Counted from the stretch's first letter, positions 52,547-63,300 are shown. The stretch is 64,000 nt of DNA from a bacterium (GCA_030430075.1 JAUIGN010000037.1:18756-82755), one strand, 5' to 3'. The notes: generated by a model from the letters alone, not told the origin. A program made the numbers and translations.

Positions 52547-54850
52547 TTAAACCAGGTTCGCCTTCGCGGCGGTGGACACCGGAACCACCACGATGCGACT
52601 ACCATGGACACTGACCACATGAACCTCGGTACCGGGCCCAATGAGTTCGCCTTCGCCGATCACGTCGACCACGTCGTCGCCAAAGCGGGCCTTGCCTGCC
52701 GGATTCAGACGCGTCGTCGTTTTACCTCGCTTGCCCAGCAAATGCTCGCAATGCACCACCGCCTCCCGCTGTTCCAACTCGTCCATTTCATCGTCGTCCG
52801 GCGGCGCCAGGAGCATGTGCCGGAGGACCGGCGTATCGGGCAAGTATTTGCGCAGCAAGAAGGCGGAGAGAAACGCTCCGGAACCGGCGGCGACGAGAAC
52901 CATCAATGATTGAGGCAATTGCTCGATCTGGTACTTGTTTTGCGGGATCACAAAGGTCTGACTGGCCAGGACGATCGAACCCACAATCATGGCGGATCCG
53001 CCGACGCCGAAGATCCCGAATCCCGGAATCACAAAGATCTCCAGGACCAGGCAGCCGACACCCGTCACGAAGAGGAGAATCTCCAACCAACCGGCCGTGC
53101 CGTGCAGCACGTTGCACCAGAAGAAGAGGACGAAGCAGATGGCCGATACGAACCCGGCCACGCCGATTCCGGGCTGCGACATTTCGATCATAAACATCAA
53201 CAAGCCGACAAACAGAATCGTGCCGGCCAAGTGGGGCGATGCCAGCCGCTCGATCAAGAGTGTGGCCCAATTCGGCTGCACGACGGAAAGCTCTTCGTCT
53301 AAACCGTAAAGGCTTCGCACCGCGTCGAAATTCTCGGCCGTCTGCCTGGCCAACCCGACCGCAAATGCTTCATCGCCCGTCAGTCCGCCGCCGGCCCGGA
53401 TTTCCGCATCCTGCTGCCACTCGCCTGGGATCGCCTGGTCCGCCTTCTCTTCCTCGCTGAAGTAGCGAACCTGGTTGGTTCCCTGCCCCACGTAACGGTG
53501 GACCACCAGGCTGGGGTCGACCAGCGCCACCGGAAGAGACCAATCACGGTGGCGCGATTCGGCCAGGGCCCGGATCGCCCGCCGCAGATCGGGCAGATCC
53601 TGCTTGCGGATCACCACCGCTCCCGGGCCCCCCAGCACCGCGGTGCGCCCGACCACCATTTCGTCACATGCCAAGGCGATCAGCGCCGCATCGGCCCGCG
53701 CTTCATGCCTGACGTATGCGACCGTCCGCACATCGTCGTCCGCAAGTGAGGCCAGGTAGTTTGCCAGGCGGAGGCTGTCCTGCGCCGAGCCGCCAGGGCT
53801 GTTGAGGTGGACGCAGACGAAATTCACTCCGTTGTCGGCGATCTGCTTGCCGATCGCCGCCATCATCCAGTTGACGTCTTTGCCGCTGATCGGCCGTTCA
53901 ATATCGACCCGCAAGGCCCGCCGCTCCTGGTCCAGGGTCGGATCATGCTGAATCGATGCCAGGGGAATTCGCAGGGCGCCGGCCAATTCGCGACGGTCGG
54001 TCGCCAGGTGGCTGGCAAAGCCGTGCTCGAGCCGCAACTCTCGTCCCGTGAAGCGAGCCATGTCGCCGGTCGCGACGATCGATTCGACCGCACTGATCGT
54101 CGTCGACTTCTTGAGCGCTGCCAGCTCGGCTTGCAGCATATAGCGAACGCCCTCGACCGTCTGAACCTTCACAACCTGTGCCTCGGAGTCGAGCATGCCG
54201 ACGGCGACTGCCGGTGGGATCGTCGGGCGGACTTCGGCGATCTCTGCGTAGCTCCGTCGCATCGTTTGATCGATGGATGACTCGCCGGCTCCCGCAGCGC
54301 CGATCTCCGCATCGGGATCAACAATCAGCTCTTCACAAGCAATCACCGGCAGCAGCGCGTGGCCCTTGAGGTCGCCCTGGACGAAGGCCACGGTTCGAGT
54401 GCCACTCAGGCGGTCGCCCACCAGATAGCGGGCCAGCGACAGGCACCGTTCAAACTCGCTGGACTGACCGGACCCGGTCCCTCCCGGTTGTTCCGCTCCA
54501 GAAAATTCGAGAATCAAAATCGGGCGCGGCGTACTTGGTACGTCGCGTGACAGAAGCTGATCGATCTGCCGCTTGACTTGCGTGTCGACCGTCCCCGCGA
54601 TGGGCAGCGGCACCTCCACCAGGTAGACCGGGGCGGTACGCTGGGAGCTTGTCGTTGCATTCGGCTGGGCCTGCAACGTTGGCCGGTCGGCCAATTGCCA
54701 GGCCAGGAATCCCGCGACCAAAACGAACACGGCGGCGAAACGGGGAACTGGGCGACGAGCAAACGGGCGGTTGCGGCCCGGGTTGCCGAGCAGTGGGCTG
54801 CCGACAACTCGACCGCCGCTCGTCTGCTGCGTGAATCGCTGCAGCGTCAT
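52547..54850 (-). CDS. nfeD: Long NfeD protein with two ClpP-like domains lacking the catalytic serine
   Basis: The protein has 767 residues from the ATG at 54850, which has AGGAG 7 bp upstream. A signal anchor is at about 40-60 (RFAAVFVLVAGFLAWQLADR). Two ClpP-type protease-like domains follow (about 75-230 and 270-430). In the second, the usual SAG/SAA motif reads RADAALIAL (about 385-393), and in the first KGHALLPVI (about 161-169), so a serine nucleophile is missing in both. HLNSPGGSAQDSLRLANYLA in the second is the normal oxyanion-side motif. About five membrane helices (about 510-650) and a C-terminal OB domain (LLGKRGKTTTRLNPAGKARF) complete the NfeD layout. It is the first gene of the NfeD-FloA operon and probably acts as a membrane scaffold rather than a protease. 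Confidence 0.85.
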   Translation of the reverse strand: MTLQRFTQQTSGGRVVGSPLLGNPGRNRPFARRPVPRFAAVFVLVAGFLAWQLADRPTLQAQPNATTSSQRTAPVYLVEVPLPIAGTVDTQVKRQIDQLLSRDVPSTPRPILILEFSGAEQPGGTGSGQSSEFERCLSLARYLVGDRLSGTRTVAFVQGDLKGHALLPVIACEELIVDPDAEIGAAGAGESSIDQTMRRSYAEIAEVRPTIPPAVAVGMLDSEAQVVKVQTVEGVRYMLQAELAALKKSTTISAVESIVATGDMARFTGRELRLEHGFASHLATDRRELAGALRIPLASIQHDPTLDQERRALRVDIERPISGKDVNWMMAAIGKQIADNGVNFVCVHLNSPGGSAQDSLRLANYLASLADDDVRTVAYVRHEARADAALIALACDEMVVGRTAVLGGPGAVVIRKQDLPDLRRAIRALAESRHRDWSLPVALVDPSLVVHRYVGQGTNQVRYFSEEEKADQAIPGEWQQDAEIRAGGGLTGDEAFAVGLARQTAENFDAVRSLYGLDEELSVVQPNWATLLIERLASPHLAGTILFVGLLMFMIEMSQPGIGVAGFVSAICFVLFFWCNVLHGTAGWLEILLFVTGVGCLVLEIFVIPGFGIFGVGGSAMIVGSIVLASQTFVIPQNKYQIEQLPQSLMVLVAAGSGAFLSAFLLRKYLPDTPVLRHMLLAPPDDDEMDELEQREAVVHCEHLLGKRGKTTTRLNPAGKARFGDDVVDVIGEGELIGPGTEVHVVSVHGSRIVVVPVSTAAKANLV

Positions 54851-55178
54851 CGGATTGCTCCTGCGAACGTGAAGGGGTTCGACACGCCAGTGCACCAACA
54901 TAGGTCGGTCCGTCGTGCGTTTGACCATCAGAGGCGAGACCGCCCTGCCTGGGACGCGCCGGTTGCGACCAACCCAGCCGCTGTGTTTGCGGCCACGGTT
55001 GCATCTCAAGACGGGCCACGCCCCGGACCTCTCGTTTCCCATGGTACCTGAGTTCCCTGCTGGAATTATACGAATGCGATCTCTCGGGGACAAAGCATGC
55101 AGCGCCGGCCACGGGCCGTTCGCATTTGCCCACGGTCCCGCTGATCGTCGAACAAACCCAACGCTGAAGCGGACGACT

Positions 55179-55346
55179 CATCAGCCGTGGGGCGTTAGCC
55201 CCGGTTCCTTTGAAAACAGAGCAAACCGGACGCTAACGCGTTTCGGCTGATATGCGCGGCGATTTTGGTAAGTTCACCACAAATGATTGCGACACAGCGA
55301 CTTGAACCGCATGGTTGTTCGTTGATGAATCATCCGAGTTAACGCG
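55179..55346 (+). repeat. Dispersed repeat family A, long copy 2
   Basis: The left arm TCATCAGCCGTGGGGCGTTA starts at 55178-55179, and the right arm ACGCTAACGCGTTTCGGCTG is at 55230-55249. The 3' blocks ATGCGCGGCGATTTTGGTAA, GATTGCGACA and TTGTTCGTTGATGAATCATC follow in the same order as at 801-960. The rest of 54851-55675 shows no gene with a ribosome binding site; a minus-strand frame at 55513-55749 is noted but not called. Confidence 0.75.
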
Positions 55347-55675
55347 TACAGGAAGGTACCGGTCGAGGAATGACGGCAACCGGTGCCACCGGGTTGGTCA
55401 CGGAATCAGGCCGGGCAGCGAGCGCCCGGCAAATCCGGGAAACATTCCGGGGGCGGTCAGCGCATGCCGGACCTAAGGAATTCGTCGGCAGGTGCCCGAT
55501 TCTTGGAGAAAATCAAAGCGTGACGCCGCGAAATAGGGCTCCCTGCAGGCGCTCGGCCGAGATCACCCAGTCACCGGATAACCGGTCGTCGCTGGCGGAT
55601 TGGTAACGGCCGACGACCGGGCCGGGCAATCGCCGGTCAGCCGGTGCAACGCGGCGATCTGCGTTCCAACGTGGA

Positions 55676-56770
55676 CTACCGGGGGGCCGGTCGTCCCCCC
55701 GTCGCCTGCGCCTGGCGGGCTGGCCCGTATTGGGGTTGTCCGTTGGCATTCGTCGGCACGCCGGGTCGCACTGGTCCGGGCGGGGCGTGCGTGACCGCCT
55801 GCTGGACCGGGACCACGACCTTTTTCCAGTCGCGAGCCGGCAGGGCCGGAGCGTAGAAATCTCGCTTCCAGAGCTGCAGCATCTCCAGCGTGGTATTCCA
55901 GTTCACCTCCCGGTCCTCGAACAGGAAGGTCGTCTTGGCGTTGTTACGATGGAACATGACCATCGCCTTCGGCAGAAAGTCGGTGCCGTCGATGATGATG
56001 TGCAGCATTCGGAAGTTCTGCGCATCCTGAGCCGTTCTCGGGACCGCTTCGAGATGGTATTCGTTCTTGGCGTCCGCAGGCGTAATCACGTGGACCCAGA
56101 AGCGCCGCATGATCTGGTCCACCTTGGCGCCGAACATGAACGGCAAGGGACCTTCGGCGATCTGCTTGCCCTTCATGCCCGGCGGCAGGGGGCGGACGAT
56201 GAGTTGCTTCTGCGAGTGATTGAATTCGAAGATCGACGACCCGTCGCAGACCCAGTGCTCCCGCGGACCGCCAACCTGGTCCTGCCAGCCCGGCTGCCCG
56301 CCCGGTTGCTTGGGGGGCACCCGATGCTTGATCAGCTCGGCCTTAAAAAGTCCTTTGTCGGGCGCTTCGTACTGAATTTTCCCCTCGGTGTAGGTCTTGT
56401 TGACGAACTCCCACACGGGCTGATTCGCCTGGTTCACCCGGCGCGACATCTCGTATTCGTATCGCTTGAAATTGCACCGGTAACGTTCGATCGACGACGT
56501 CTTGTGCTCCCAGTACTTCAGGATCTCCAGCAGGTATTTTTCATGCTTGGGCGCCAACGGGATCCAGTTCGGTGCCGCGATCGCCTGCGGAACCTGCCGC
56601 CCCTGTGCCCCCGGCCCAGCCGCGGACACCGGCTGGCGACCATTCGGCTGGGCGCTGCCGACCTGTCCTCGCCCCTGTGCCGCCAGCGGTGATGCATTCA
56701 GAAACGCCACGGCACCGGAAACGACGATCGAGATGAGCAGCGGCAACCAGCCGAGATTTCGATGGACCAT
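55676..56770 (-). CDS. Exported TIGR03009-like planctomycete protein
   Basis: The protein has 364 residues from the ATG at 56770, chosen because a signal peptide follows (HRNLGWLPLLISIVVSGAVAF, ending in ASPLAAQG); an in-frame extension to 56854 is unlikely. After a Gln/Pro/Gly-rich linker comes the conserved domain (about 75-330): SIERYRCNFKRYEYE, EGKIQYEAPDKGLFKAELIK, EHWVCDGSSIFEFNHSQKQL, PLPFMFGAKVDQIMRRFWVH, FRMLHIIIDGTDFLPKAMVM. This resembles the planctomycete-specific TIGR03009 family, whose fold is like the outer-membrane lipoprotein carriers LolA and LolB. The tail is Pro/Gly/Arg-rich. No function has been shown for the family. Confidence 0.7.
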   Translation of the reverse strand: MVHRNLGWLPLLISIVVSGAVAFLNASPLAAQGRGQVGSAQPNGRQPVSAAGPGAQGRQVPQAIAAPNWIPLAPKHEKYLLEILKYWEHKTSSIERYRCNFKRYEYEMSRRVNQANQPVWEFVNKTYTEGKIQYEAPDKGLFKAELIKHRVPPKQPGGQPGWQDQVGGPREHWVCDGSSIFEFNHSQKQLIVRPLPPGMKGKQIAEGPLPFMFGAKVDQIMRRFWVHVITPADAKNEYHLEAVPRTAQDAQNFRMLHIIIDGTDFLPKAMVMFHRNNAKTTFLFEDREVNWNTTLEMLQLWKRDFYAPALPARDWKKVVVPVQQAVTHAPPGPVRPGVPTNANGQPQYGPARQAQATGGRPAPR

Positions 56771-56913
56771 AAGGAGGCAATCCTGCACAGGAAGGACGGG
56801 GCGAGCGCGACCGCGTTTGACGCGGACCAAATTGGAGCGGGAGTCTAGCAACAATCGCCAACTTGCCCTAGGTCGGTTCTTGGTTGCCTAGTGCGACTAT
56901 TACTCCCCGCTTC

Positions 56914-58866
56914 TCAGGCGTTCGCGCTCCCCGCAGAGGCGGGAGGAGGGTTTCGGCGGCGGAAGCCGAGTTCGGCCAATTCTGCGCGAATCGATTCATC
57001 GGCCAGCAGGCTGCAAAACGCGATCACTGCCGGTCGTCCGGCTCGCTCGCGGGGGACGACGAAATCGTATTGCTCGCTCTGCAAGGGGAGGAAGCCGAGC
57101 CCTGCCTGGTTGGCGACGGTCTCGATGGCCACTCCCCAATCCGCGCGATGCTGCGAGATGGCTGCCGCGACCGCCGTATGATTCCGTGACTGGACGGCAT
57201 ACCCGGCCGGTTGAACGCCCGCCAGGATGCGGTCTACCAGGACGCGTGTGCCGCTGCCCTGGTTGCGATTCACCATCTGGCAGGCAGGATCGGAGGCGAC
57301 CGCGGCGATCGCATCGGCCGCCGACCGGCCCGCGAAGCGCGTGTCTTCCGGGCGAAACAGGACTCCCTGCATCCGATCGTATCCTGCGACGAGCTGCAGG
57401 GATTCGTCGAGGAACGGGCGGTTGTAGGTTCCCGTTTGCGGATCGAGCAAGTGCACGCCGGCCAGATCGCATTGGCCGTTACGGGCCGCGTCGAGTCCGG
57501 CGGTCGAGCCCACCGCCAGGAACTTGGTCTGGAAGCCCTGCTCTTGCAGCTTCCCCAGCAGGAAGTCCAAGCCGACGCAATGGCTGCCGATGACGACCAG
57601 ATCGGCCACCTGAACGCCACGGCCCAGCATGGTGACTTCGACGTTCGTGCCTGCCTCCACGATCTCTTCGTGTCGGCCGATGGTGACGAAACCGTCGGCT
57701 TGGCTGAAGGTGGTCACCGACCCCGATCCCTTCCCCATCGGGAAGGCGGTCAGACCGCCTCCCTGTTGCTCGACCAGCCCCACCAGCAGGTACTCGGTCC
57801 GGCCGATTTCCGAGTTGACCTTGACGGCCAGCCGGGCCGCCTTGCTAACCCGTCGCTCGGCCGGTTGTCCTGCCAGCAGGCGAATCACGGGAGCCACGAA
57901 TTCCTGGAAGGTGAAGATCGCCGACGTGGGGAATCCGGGCAGGATGACCACCGGTTTCCCGTCGGTCGCCGCCAGGCAGATCGGCTTGCCCGGCTTCAGC
58001 GCCACGCCATGGGCGACGATGCCCGGGTCGGCGAGCTCTCGCACGACCTTGTAGGAAAGGTCCCCGGCCCCCTTGCTGGTTCCACCGGAGAGCAGGACCA
58101 CGTCACACGCGGAGAGTGCGGCGGTCACGATCGCCTGAAGTTGCTCGAGGTCGTCGCGGACGATCCCCAGTTCGCTGGGCAAGCCTCCCGCTTCTCGCAC
58201 GGCATCCGCCAGAATCCGGGCGTTGGAATCATAAATCATGCCGGGCGTCATCGCTTCACCCGGCGCGATGATCTCGTCGCCGGTCGACACGATGCCGACC
58301 CGCGGTCGCCGCCAGACCTCGACGTCGGCAACACCCAGAGCGGCCAGGACGCCCGTTTCGCGGCTGGTCAGCAGGGTACCGCGCCGCAGCACGGTCTCCC
58401 CGGATGAAATGTCGGTGCCGGCAAACGCGACGCCGAAGCCGGCATGAACGGCGCGTCGCACCAGCAGATCACCATCTTCGGTATCGGCATGTTCCACCAT
58501 CAGGATCGCGTCGGCGCCCCGCGGCACCATCCCTCCGGTTGCGATGGCGACGGCGGTTCCGGGCACGAGAGTCGTCTGCGGAACCACGGCGGTCGCGATC
58601 ACTTCGTCCAGCAGTCGCAAGCGGCGGGGGGCCTCTTCGCGGGCACCTTGCGTATCTTCGGCGCGGACCGCGAAGCCGTCAAAGTTCGATCGATCGAAGG
58701 ACGGAACGTCGATCGCCGCGCGGAGATCTGACGCCGTCACCCGTCCCAGCGCGTCGGCCAACGGAATCGACTCGACGCCCAACGGGTCGAGCCGCAGGGC
58801 GTTCCGAAAACGGCGTTCGGCCTCGTCCCGATCGATCACATCGAGAAACTGCTCCTGACGCGTCAT
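56914..58866 (-). CDS. MoeA-like molybdopterin protein fused to a PBP-like domain
   Basis: The 650-residue protein starts at 58866, overlapping the stop of the upstream moeA gene by 4 bp (ATGA), which indicates translational coupling. Residues of about 20-420 form the MoeA fold: IDVPSFDRSNFDGFAVRAED, GTAVAIATGGMVPRGADAIL, VGIVSTGDEIIAPGEAMTPG, DVVLLSGGTSKGAGDLSYKV and ILPGFPTSAIFTFQEFVAPV. Residues of about 425-640 form a periplasmic-binding-protein-like domain (VVIGSHCVGLDFLLGKLQEQ, MVNRNQGSGTRVLVDRILAG), which in this fusion family probably senses molybdate, tungstate or a cofactor intermediate. MoeA inserts the metal into adenylylated molybdopterin. There is no signal peptide, so it acts in the cytoplasm. 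Confidence 0.87.
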   Translation of the reverse strand: MTRQEQFLDVIDRDEAERRFRNALRLDPLGVESIPLADALGRVTASDLRAAIDVPSFDRSNFDGFAVRAEDTQGAREEAPRRLRLLDEVIATAVVPQTTLVPGTAVAIATGGMVPRGADAILMVEHADTEDGDLLVRRAVHAGFGVAFAGTDISSGETVLRRGTLLTSRETGVLAALGVADVEVWRRPRVGIVSTGDEIIAPGEAMTPGMIYDSNARILADAVREAGGLPSELGIVRDDLEQLQAIVTAALSACDVVLLSGGTSKGAGDLSYKVVRELADPGIVAHGVALKPGKPICLAATDGKPVVILPGFPTSAIFTFQEFVAPVIRLLAGQPAERRVSKAARLAVKVNSEIGRTEYLLVGLVEQQGGGLTAFPMGKGSGSVTTFSQADGFVTIGRHEEIVEAGTNVEVTMLGRGVQVADLVVIGSHCVGLDFLLGKLQEQGFQTKFLAVGSTAGLDAARNGQCDLAGVHLLDPQTGTYNRPFLDESLQLVAGYDRMQGVLFRPEDTRFAGRSAADAIAAVASDPACQMVNRNQGSGTRVLVDRILAGVQPAGYAVQSRNHTAVAAAISQHRADWGVAIETVANQAGLGFLPLQSEQYDFVVPRERAGRPAVIAFCSLLADESIRAELAELGFRRRNPPPASAGSANA

Positions 58867-60134
58867 GCAGGTCCCTCTCCCGGCGAGTCGTAGAGATGGA
58901 CTGTCACGTCCGAGCCGTCCGGGTATCCCTCAAGATCCTCGTCAATCACCACGAATCCATCGGCCCGCGTCGTCGAGCTCAGCATCGAGGCACCGCTGAT
59001 GGCCAACGGCTCCGCTTCTCCGTCGATCAGCCGGACGCGTGCATAGTCCAAACGGCCGACCGTCGAGACCAGCTTGCGGCGCAAGCGGCAGGTTGCCTGG
59101 CGGTAGGGCCAACCGGTTGCCTGACCGCCCATCGCCCGGATGGCGCGGCCGGCGAAGAAGTCGTAGGCACAGAGGCAGGAGACCGGGTTGCCGGGCAGGA
59201 GGAATACCAGTCGGCTGTCGAGCTTGCCCAGACCGGTCGGGCTGCTCGGCCGCATCGCAATCCCATGCACGGCCAGCTCACCATGTTGCCCCAACAGGAC
59301 CGGCGCATGGTCTTCTTTACCGACGCTCGACCCACCCGACACCAGGACGACGTCGACGTCGTCTTGCATTGCCTGGAGGATCGACGCGGGATCGTCGGGA
59401 ATGATCCCGGGATTTCGGGGCAGCCCGCCGTCCCGTTCGATCAGCGCGGTCAGCATGGGGCTGTTGGCATCGACAATCTGAAAGTCTCGCGGCGGGGTGC
59501 CCGGCGGCAACAATTCGTTGCCGGTGACCACGATCCGCACCCGAGGGCGTCTGACGACTTGGGCTTCGGCCACGCCGATGGAGGAGAGGACCCCGACATC
59601 CTGGGGCCGCAACCGGCGGCCGGCCGAGAGCAGCCGCTTGCCGCGCGGTATGTCCTCGCCGACCACGCCGACGTTCTTGCCTGCGGCGACGGCATCTTGT
59701 GCAAAAACCTGTTCGCCGACAGCTTCCACCTTTTCCACCGGTAACACCGCGTCGGCTCCGGGCGGCAAGGGTGCGCCGGTCATGATCCGAACCGCCTCGC
59801 CCGACTTGACGCCGGCTCGCGGCGGCTGGCCCGGCAGCACTTCCCCCACGATCCGCAGGGCCAGCCGGTTATAGGCACTGGCACCCAGGGTGTCGCTCGC
59901 CACGACCGCGTAGCCGTCCATCATCGATCGCGGGAAGGCCGGCACATCGACCTGGCTGACCACGTCGCTCGCCAGCACACGCCCCGCCAGGGAATCCAGC
60001 GGCACGGTTTCAGCCGCCAGCAGGCCGACTTGTCCGTCCAGCCAGCGCCACGTCTCGGCGACCGTCGTGCGCCGAGCGAACCCGCGCATGCGAACATCGG
60101 GCTGCGGGTTCGGGGTCGAAGGATCGGCTGGCAT
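58863..60134 (-). CDS. moeA: Molybdopterin molybdenumtransferase MoeA
   Basis: This 423-residue protein has the normal MoeA length. The conserved sections are VDVPAFPRSMMDGYAVVASD, AVRIMTGAPLPPGADAVLPV, VRIVVTGNELLPPGTPPRDF, DVVLVSGGSSVGKEDHAPVL (which includes catalytic acidic residues) and LLPGNPVSCLCAYDFFAGRA. The enzyme ligates molybdenum to adenylylated molybdopterin in the last step of molybdenum cofactor synthesis. It is coupled to a second, PBP-fused MoeA paralogue. No moaA, mobA or transporter genes occur in the window. The region upstream is shared with glnE, which runs the other way. Confidence 0.92.
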   Translation of the reverse strand: MPADPSTPNPQPDVRMRGFARRTTVAETWRWLDGQVGLLAAETVPLDSLAGRVLASDVVSQVDVPAFPRSMMDGYAVVASDTLGASAYNRLALRIVGEVLPGQPPRAGVKSGEAVRIMTGAPLPPGADAVLPVEKVEAVGEQVFAQDAVAAGKNVGVVGEDIPRGKRLLSAGRRLRPQDVGVLSSIGVAEAQVVRRPRVRIVVTGNELLPPGTPPRDFQIVDANSPMLTALIERDGGLPRNPGIIPDDPASILQAMQDDVDVVLVSGGSSVGKEDHAPVLLGQHGELAVHGIAMRPSSPTGLGKLDSRLVFLLPGNPVSCLCAYDFFAGRAIRAMGGQATGWPYRQATCRLRRKLVSTVGRLDYARVRLIDGEAEPLAISGASMLSSTTRADGFVVIDEDLEGYPDGSDVTVHLYDSPGEGPA

Positions 60135-60373
60135 GAGTCAGGGCGAGGGTTCGGTTGGCAACGATTGCCGGATCCGGCCGGCTGCCGATTCGCGATCGCA
60201 GTCCGTCAATCCAGCATTGGCAACGTCCCTTGGATGATATCCGGCGGGTCGGCAGACCGGCAATCGGGCATTCGCCGGATCGTGCGAGCGGCGAGGTCGG
60301 CAAACCGGAGTGAGTGAGTTATCATGGGGGAAAGGACACTCTTGGGCGTGCGACGGAGCCGTGCATCTGGCCG

Positions 60374-63300
60374 ATGGAAATCCCTCAACTCGTTCGTTAT
60401 CTGGATGCACCGGGGGAGGCCCGACCGTGGCTTCAATCCATGGGGTTGGAGAATACGCAGCGCGGGCATGGCAATCTGGTGGCCATTGCCAGGAACGGCA
60501 TGACGCTCGATTTGTTAAGCGTTCTCTGTGCCCAGCTTGAAGTTCATTTGCCGCAGTTGAGCGACCCCGACATGGCGCTCAACAATCTCGACCGCTACGT
60601 CGCCGCCTCGCGCAACCCGCTGGCACTTGGTTCGCTTTTCGATCGGGATCGAGAGTCGCTGCCGGCCCTGTTGCGGATCTGCTCCAGCAGCCAGTCGCTG
60701 AGCGATTCGCTGATCGCCGATCCGGAAAGCTTCGACCTGCTGCGACTGACCGACGGCAACCCGGTCTCACGAGAAATCCTGGTCGAAGAGGTCTGCAACG
60801 AAGTGGACGATCTGGATGAGCTGCCGGCGATCGCACGGGCCCTCCGCCGCAACAAACAGCGGGAGACCTTGCGGATTGCCTACGGCGACTTGATTCGTCA
60901 GCAGACAATCGAGGTCGTGACGCGGCAGATCAGCTATCTGGCCGATGCGACCTGCGAGGCGGCCTGGCAGAGCGCCCGCAAGTCATTGGAGGCGCAGCGA
61001 GGCGTGCCGCAGTCCCCGAGTGGCCGGCGGGCTCGCTGCGTCGTGCTGGCGCTCGGCAAGCTGGGCGGCGAAGAACTCAATTATTCCAGCGACATCGACC
61101 TGATCCTAATCTATGACGAGGATGGCAGGACCGACGGTGAACGGTCCATCTCTAACCAGGAGTTCTTTGACCGCCTGGCGAGGCGCTTCGTCAACCTGTT
61201 GTCGGAGCAGACCGAACATGGCGTCGCTTATCGCGTCGACCTGCGATTGCGACCCAACGGCAAGCAGAGTCCGATCATCCAGCAGGCAGAGAGCATGCTG
61301 CGGTATTACGACGTCAAGGGGCGGACCTGGGAGCGGCAGGCCTACGTCAAGGCGCGCCCGATCGCAGGCGACTTGGATCTGGGCCGCGAGTTTCTGGAAC
61401 GGCTGGAGCCTTGGATTTACCGCCGCTTTCTCAGCTTCGCGGACATCAGCGGGATCAAGGCGCTCAAGCGACGCATTGAACGGCGAGCGATCCGTGAAGG
61501 GGACGACGAACGGAATGTGAAGACCGGCCACGGCGGGATTCGCGATATCGAGTTCGTCATCCAGTTTCTGCAGTTGCTCAATGGGGGGGACCTGCCCAAG
61601 ATTCGCACCGGCAATACGATGGAGGCGATCGCCGCCCTGGAACAGGCCGGTTGCCTGACGTGGCAGGAACGCTCCATTCTGGAGGAGAACTATGGCTTCC
61701 TCCGCAAGCTCGAGCATCGGCTGCAGATCATGTTTGACTTGCAAACGCATCGCTTGCCGGATGACGAAGCGGAACTACGGCGCGTGGCGATTCGGATGGG
61801 CTACGCCCAGACCGACGAAGGCACGGCGCTCGAGAACTTCCAGGTCGAGCTGCAGCGGAAGACGGAGCTTAACCGGAGGATGCTGGACCATCTCCTACAC
61901 GACGCCTTCGGCGAGCAGGAAACGGCCGAGCCGGAACTGGACCTGGTGCTCGACCCCGACCCTTCCGAGGCGACCATCGGCAGCGTTCTGGGACGATACG
62001 GATTTCGCGACGTGCCGGCCGCCTATGCGAACCTGATGGCGCTTTCCTCCGAGCGGATCGCCTTCCTTTCAACCCGCCGCTGCCGGCATTTTCTGGCGGC
62101 GATCGCGCCTCGCCTGCTGCAGGCGATTGCCGCCACACCGGATCCCGATGCGACGCTGGTAAATCTCAGCAATGTGAGTGATTCACTGGGTGGCAAAGGT
62201 GCATTGTGGGAGCTGTTCAGCTTCAATCCTCCCTCGCTTAAGTTGTATGTGCAGTTGTGCGCTTCGAGTCCCTACCTGTCGGGCATTCTGATCAGCAACC
62301 CCGGCATGATCGATGAATTGATGGATTCCCTGCTGCTCAACAAGCTGCCCACGCGGGAGCCGCTGCGGGCGACGCTGGCCGAGCTCTGCCGGGGGGCCGA
62401 AGACATCGATCCGATTTTACATAGCTTCAAGCATTCCGAGCATCTGCGGGTCGGCGTCCGTGACATCCTCGGGATGGAAGACATTCAGGCCAGGCATCAG
62501 GCATTGTCGGACATCGCCGAAGTCTGCCTGTGCGAGATCGCTGATCGAGAACTCGAGCGACTGACGCGCCGCCACGGCGTGCCCGCCTTCCAGGACGGGC
62601 CGCGCGCCGGTCAGGACTGTCGGGGCGTGATTCTGGCACTGGGAAAGATGGGTGGTCGCGAACCGAACTACCACAGCGACCTGGACCTGATTTTTCTCTA
62701 CGAGGGGGATGGGTTTACGCAACCGAGTCGCCCCGGGCTCCGGCAAGATGTCACCTCGAACCAACATTTTTTCAGCCAGCTTGCTCAACGCATCACGAAG
62801 ACGGTCACCCAGATCGGACCCGCAGGCCGGCTCTACGAACTCGATTCGAGGCTGCGACCGACGGGGCACAGCGGCGTACTTGCCGTCGCGCTGGACGAGT
62901 TGGCTCGCTACTTCGATTCCGGACAGGGGCAGTTGTGGGAACGGCAGGCGCTGTGCAAGGCGCGGCCGATCTACGGCGATCCCGAGGCCTGCGAACAGGC
63001 AATGCGAGTCGTCCACGATTGCATGATCAAACCGGGCTGGGAACCGCGTCACGTCACTGAAATCCAAGCCATGCGGCAACGGCTGGAAGAGACGGCCGGA
63101 CAGGGAAACCTGAAACGTGGCCGTGGCGGGACGATGGATATCGAATTTGTCGTACAGATGTTGCAGTTGTCCCATGCGGCCGAGTCTCCGGAGATCCTGG
63201 TCCCCGGGACATTGGACGCCCTGGTGGCCCTCGCGGCGGCCGGGTATTTGGAGCAGGACGACGCCGAGTTCCTGAGTGGGTCGTATCGCCAGTTGCGAAA

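Noticed and set aside
55513..55749. 78-codon minus-strand frame after the TIGR03009-like gene
   Set aside because: The first part is an out-of-frame reading of the Pro/Arg-rich gene tail. The last 25 codons (ending SAERLQGALFRGVTL) look somewhat protein-like but have no start signal, so a frameshifted extension could not be supported.
57211..59744. Long plus-strand frames opposite the two moeA genes
   Set aside because: Both moeA genes have intact family motifs across this stretch, while the plus frames show none.
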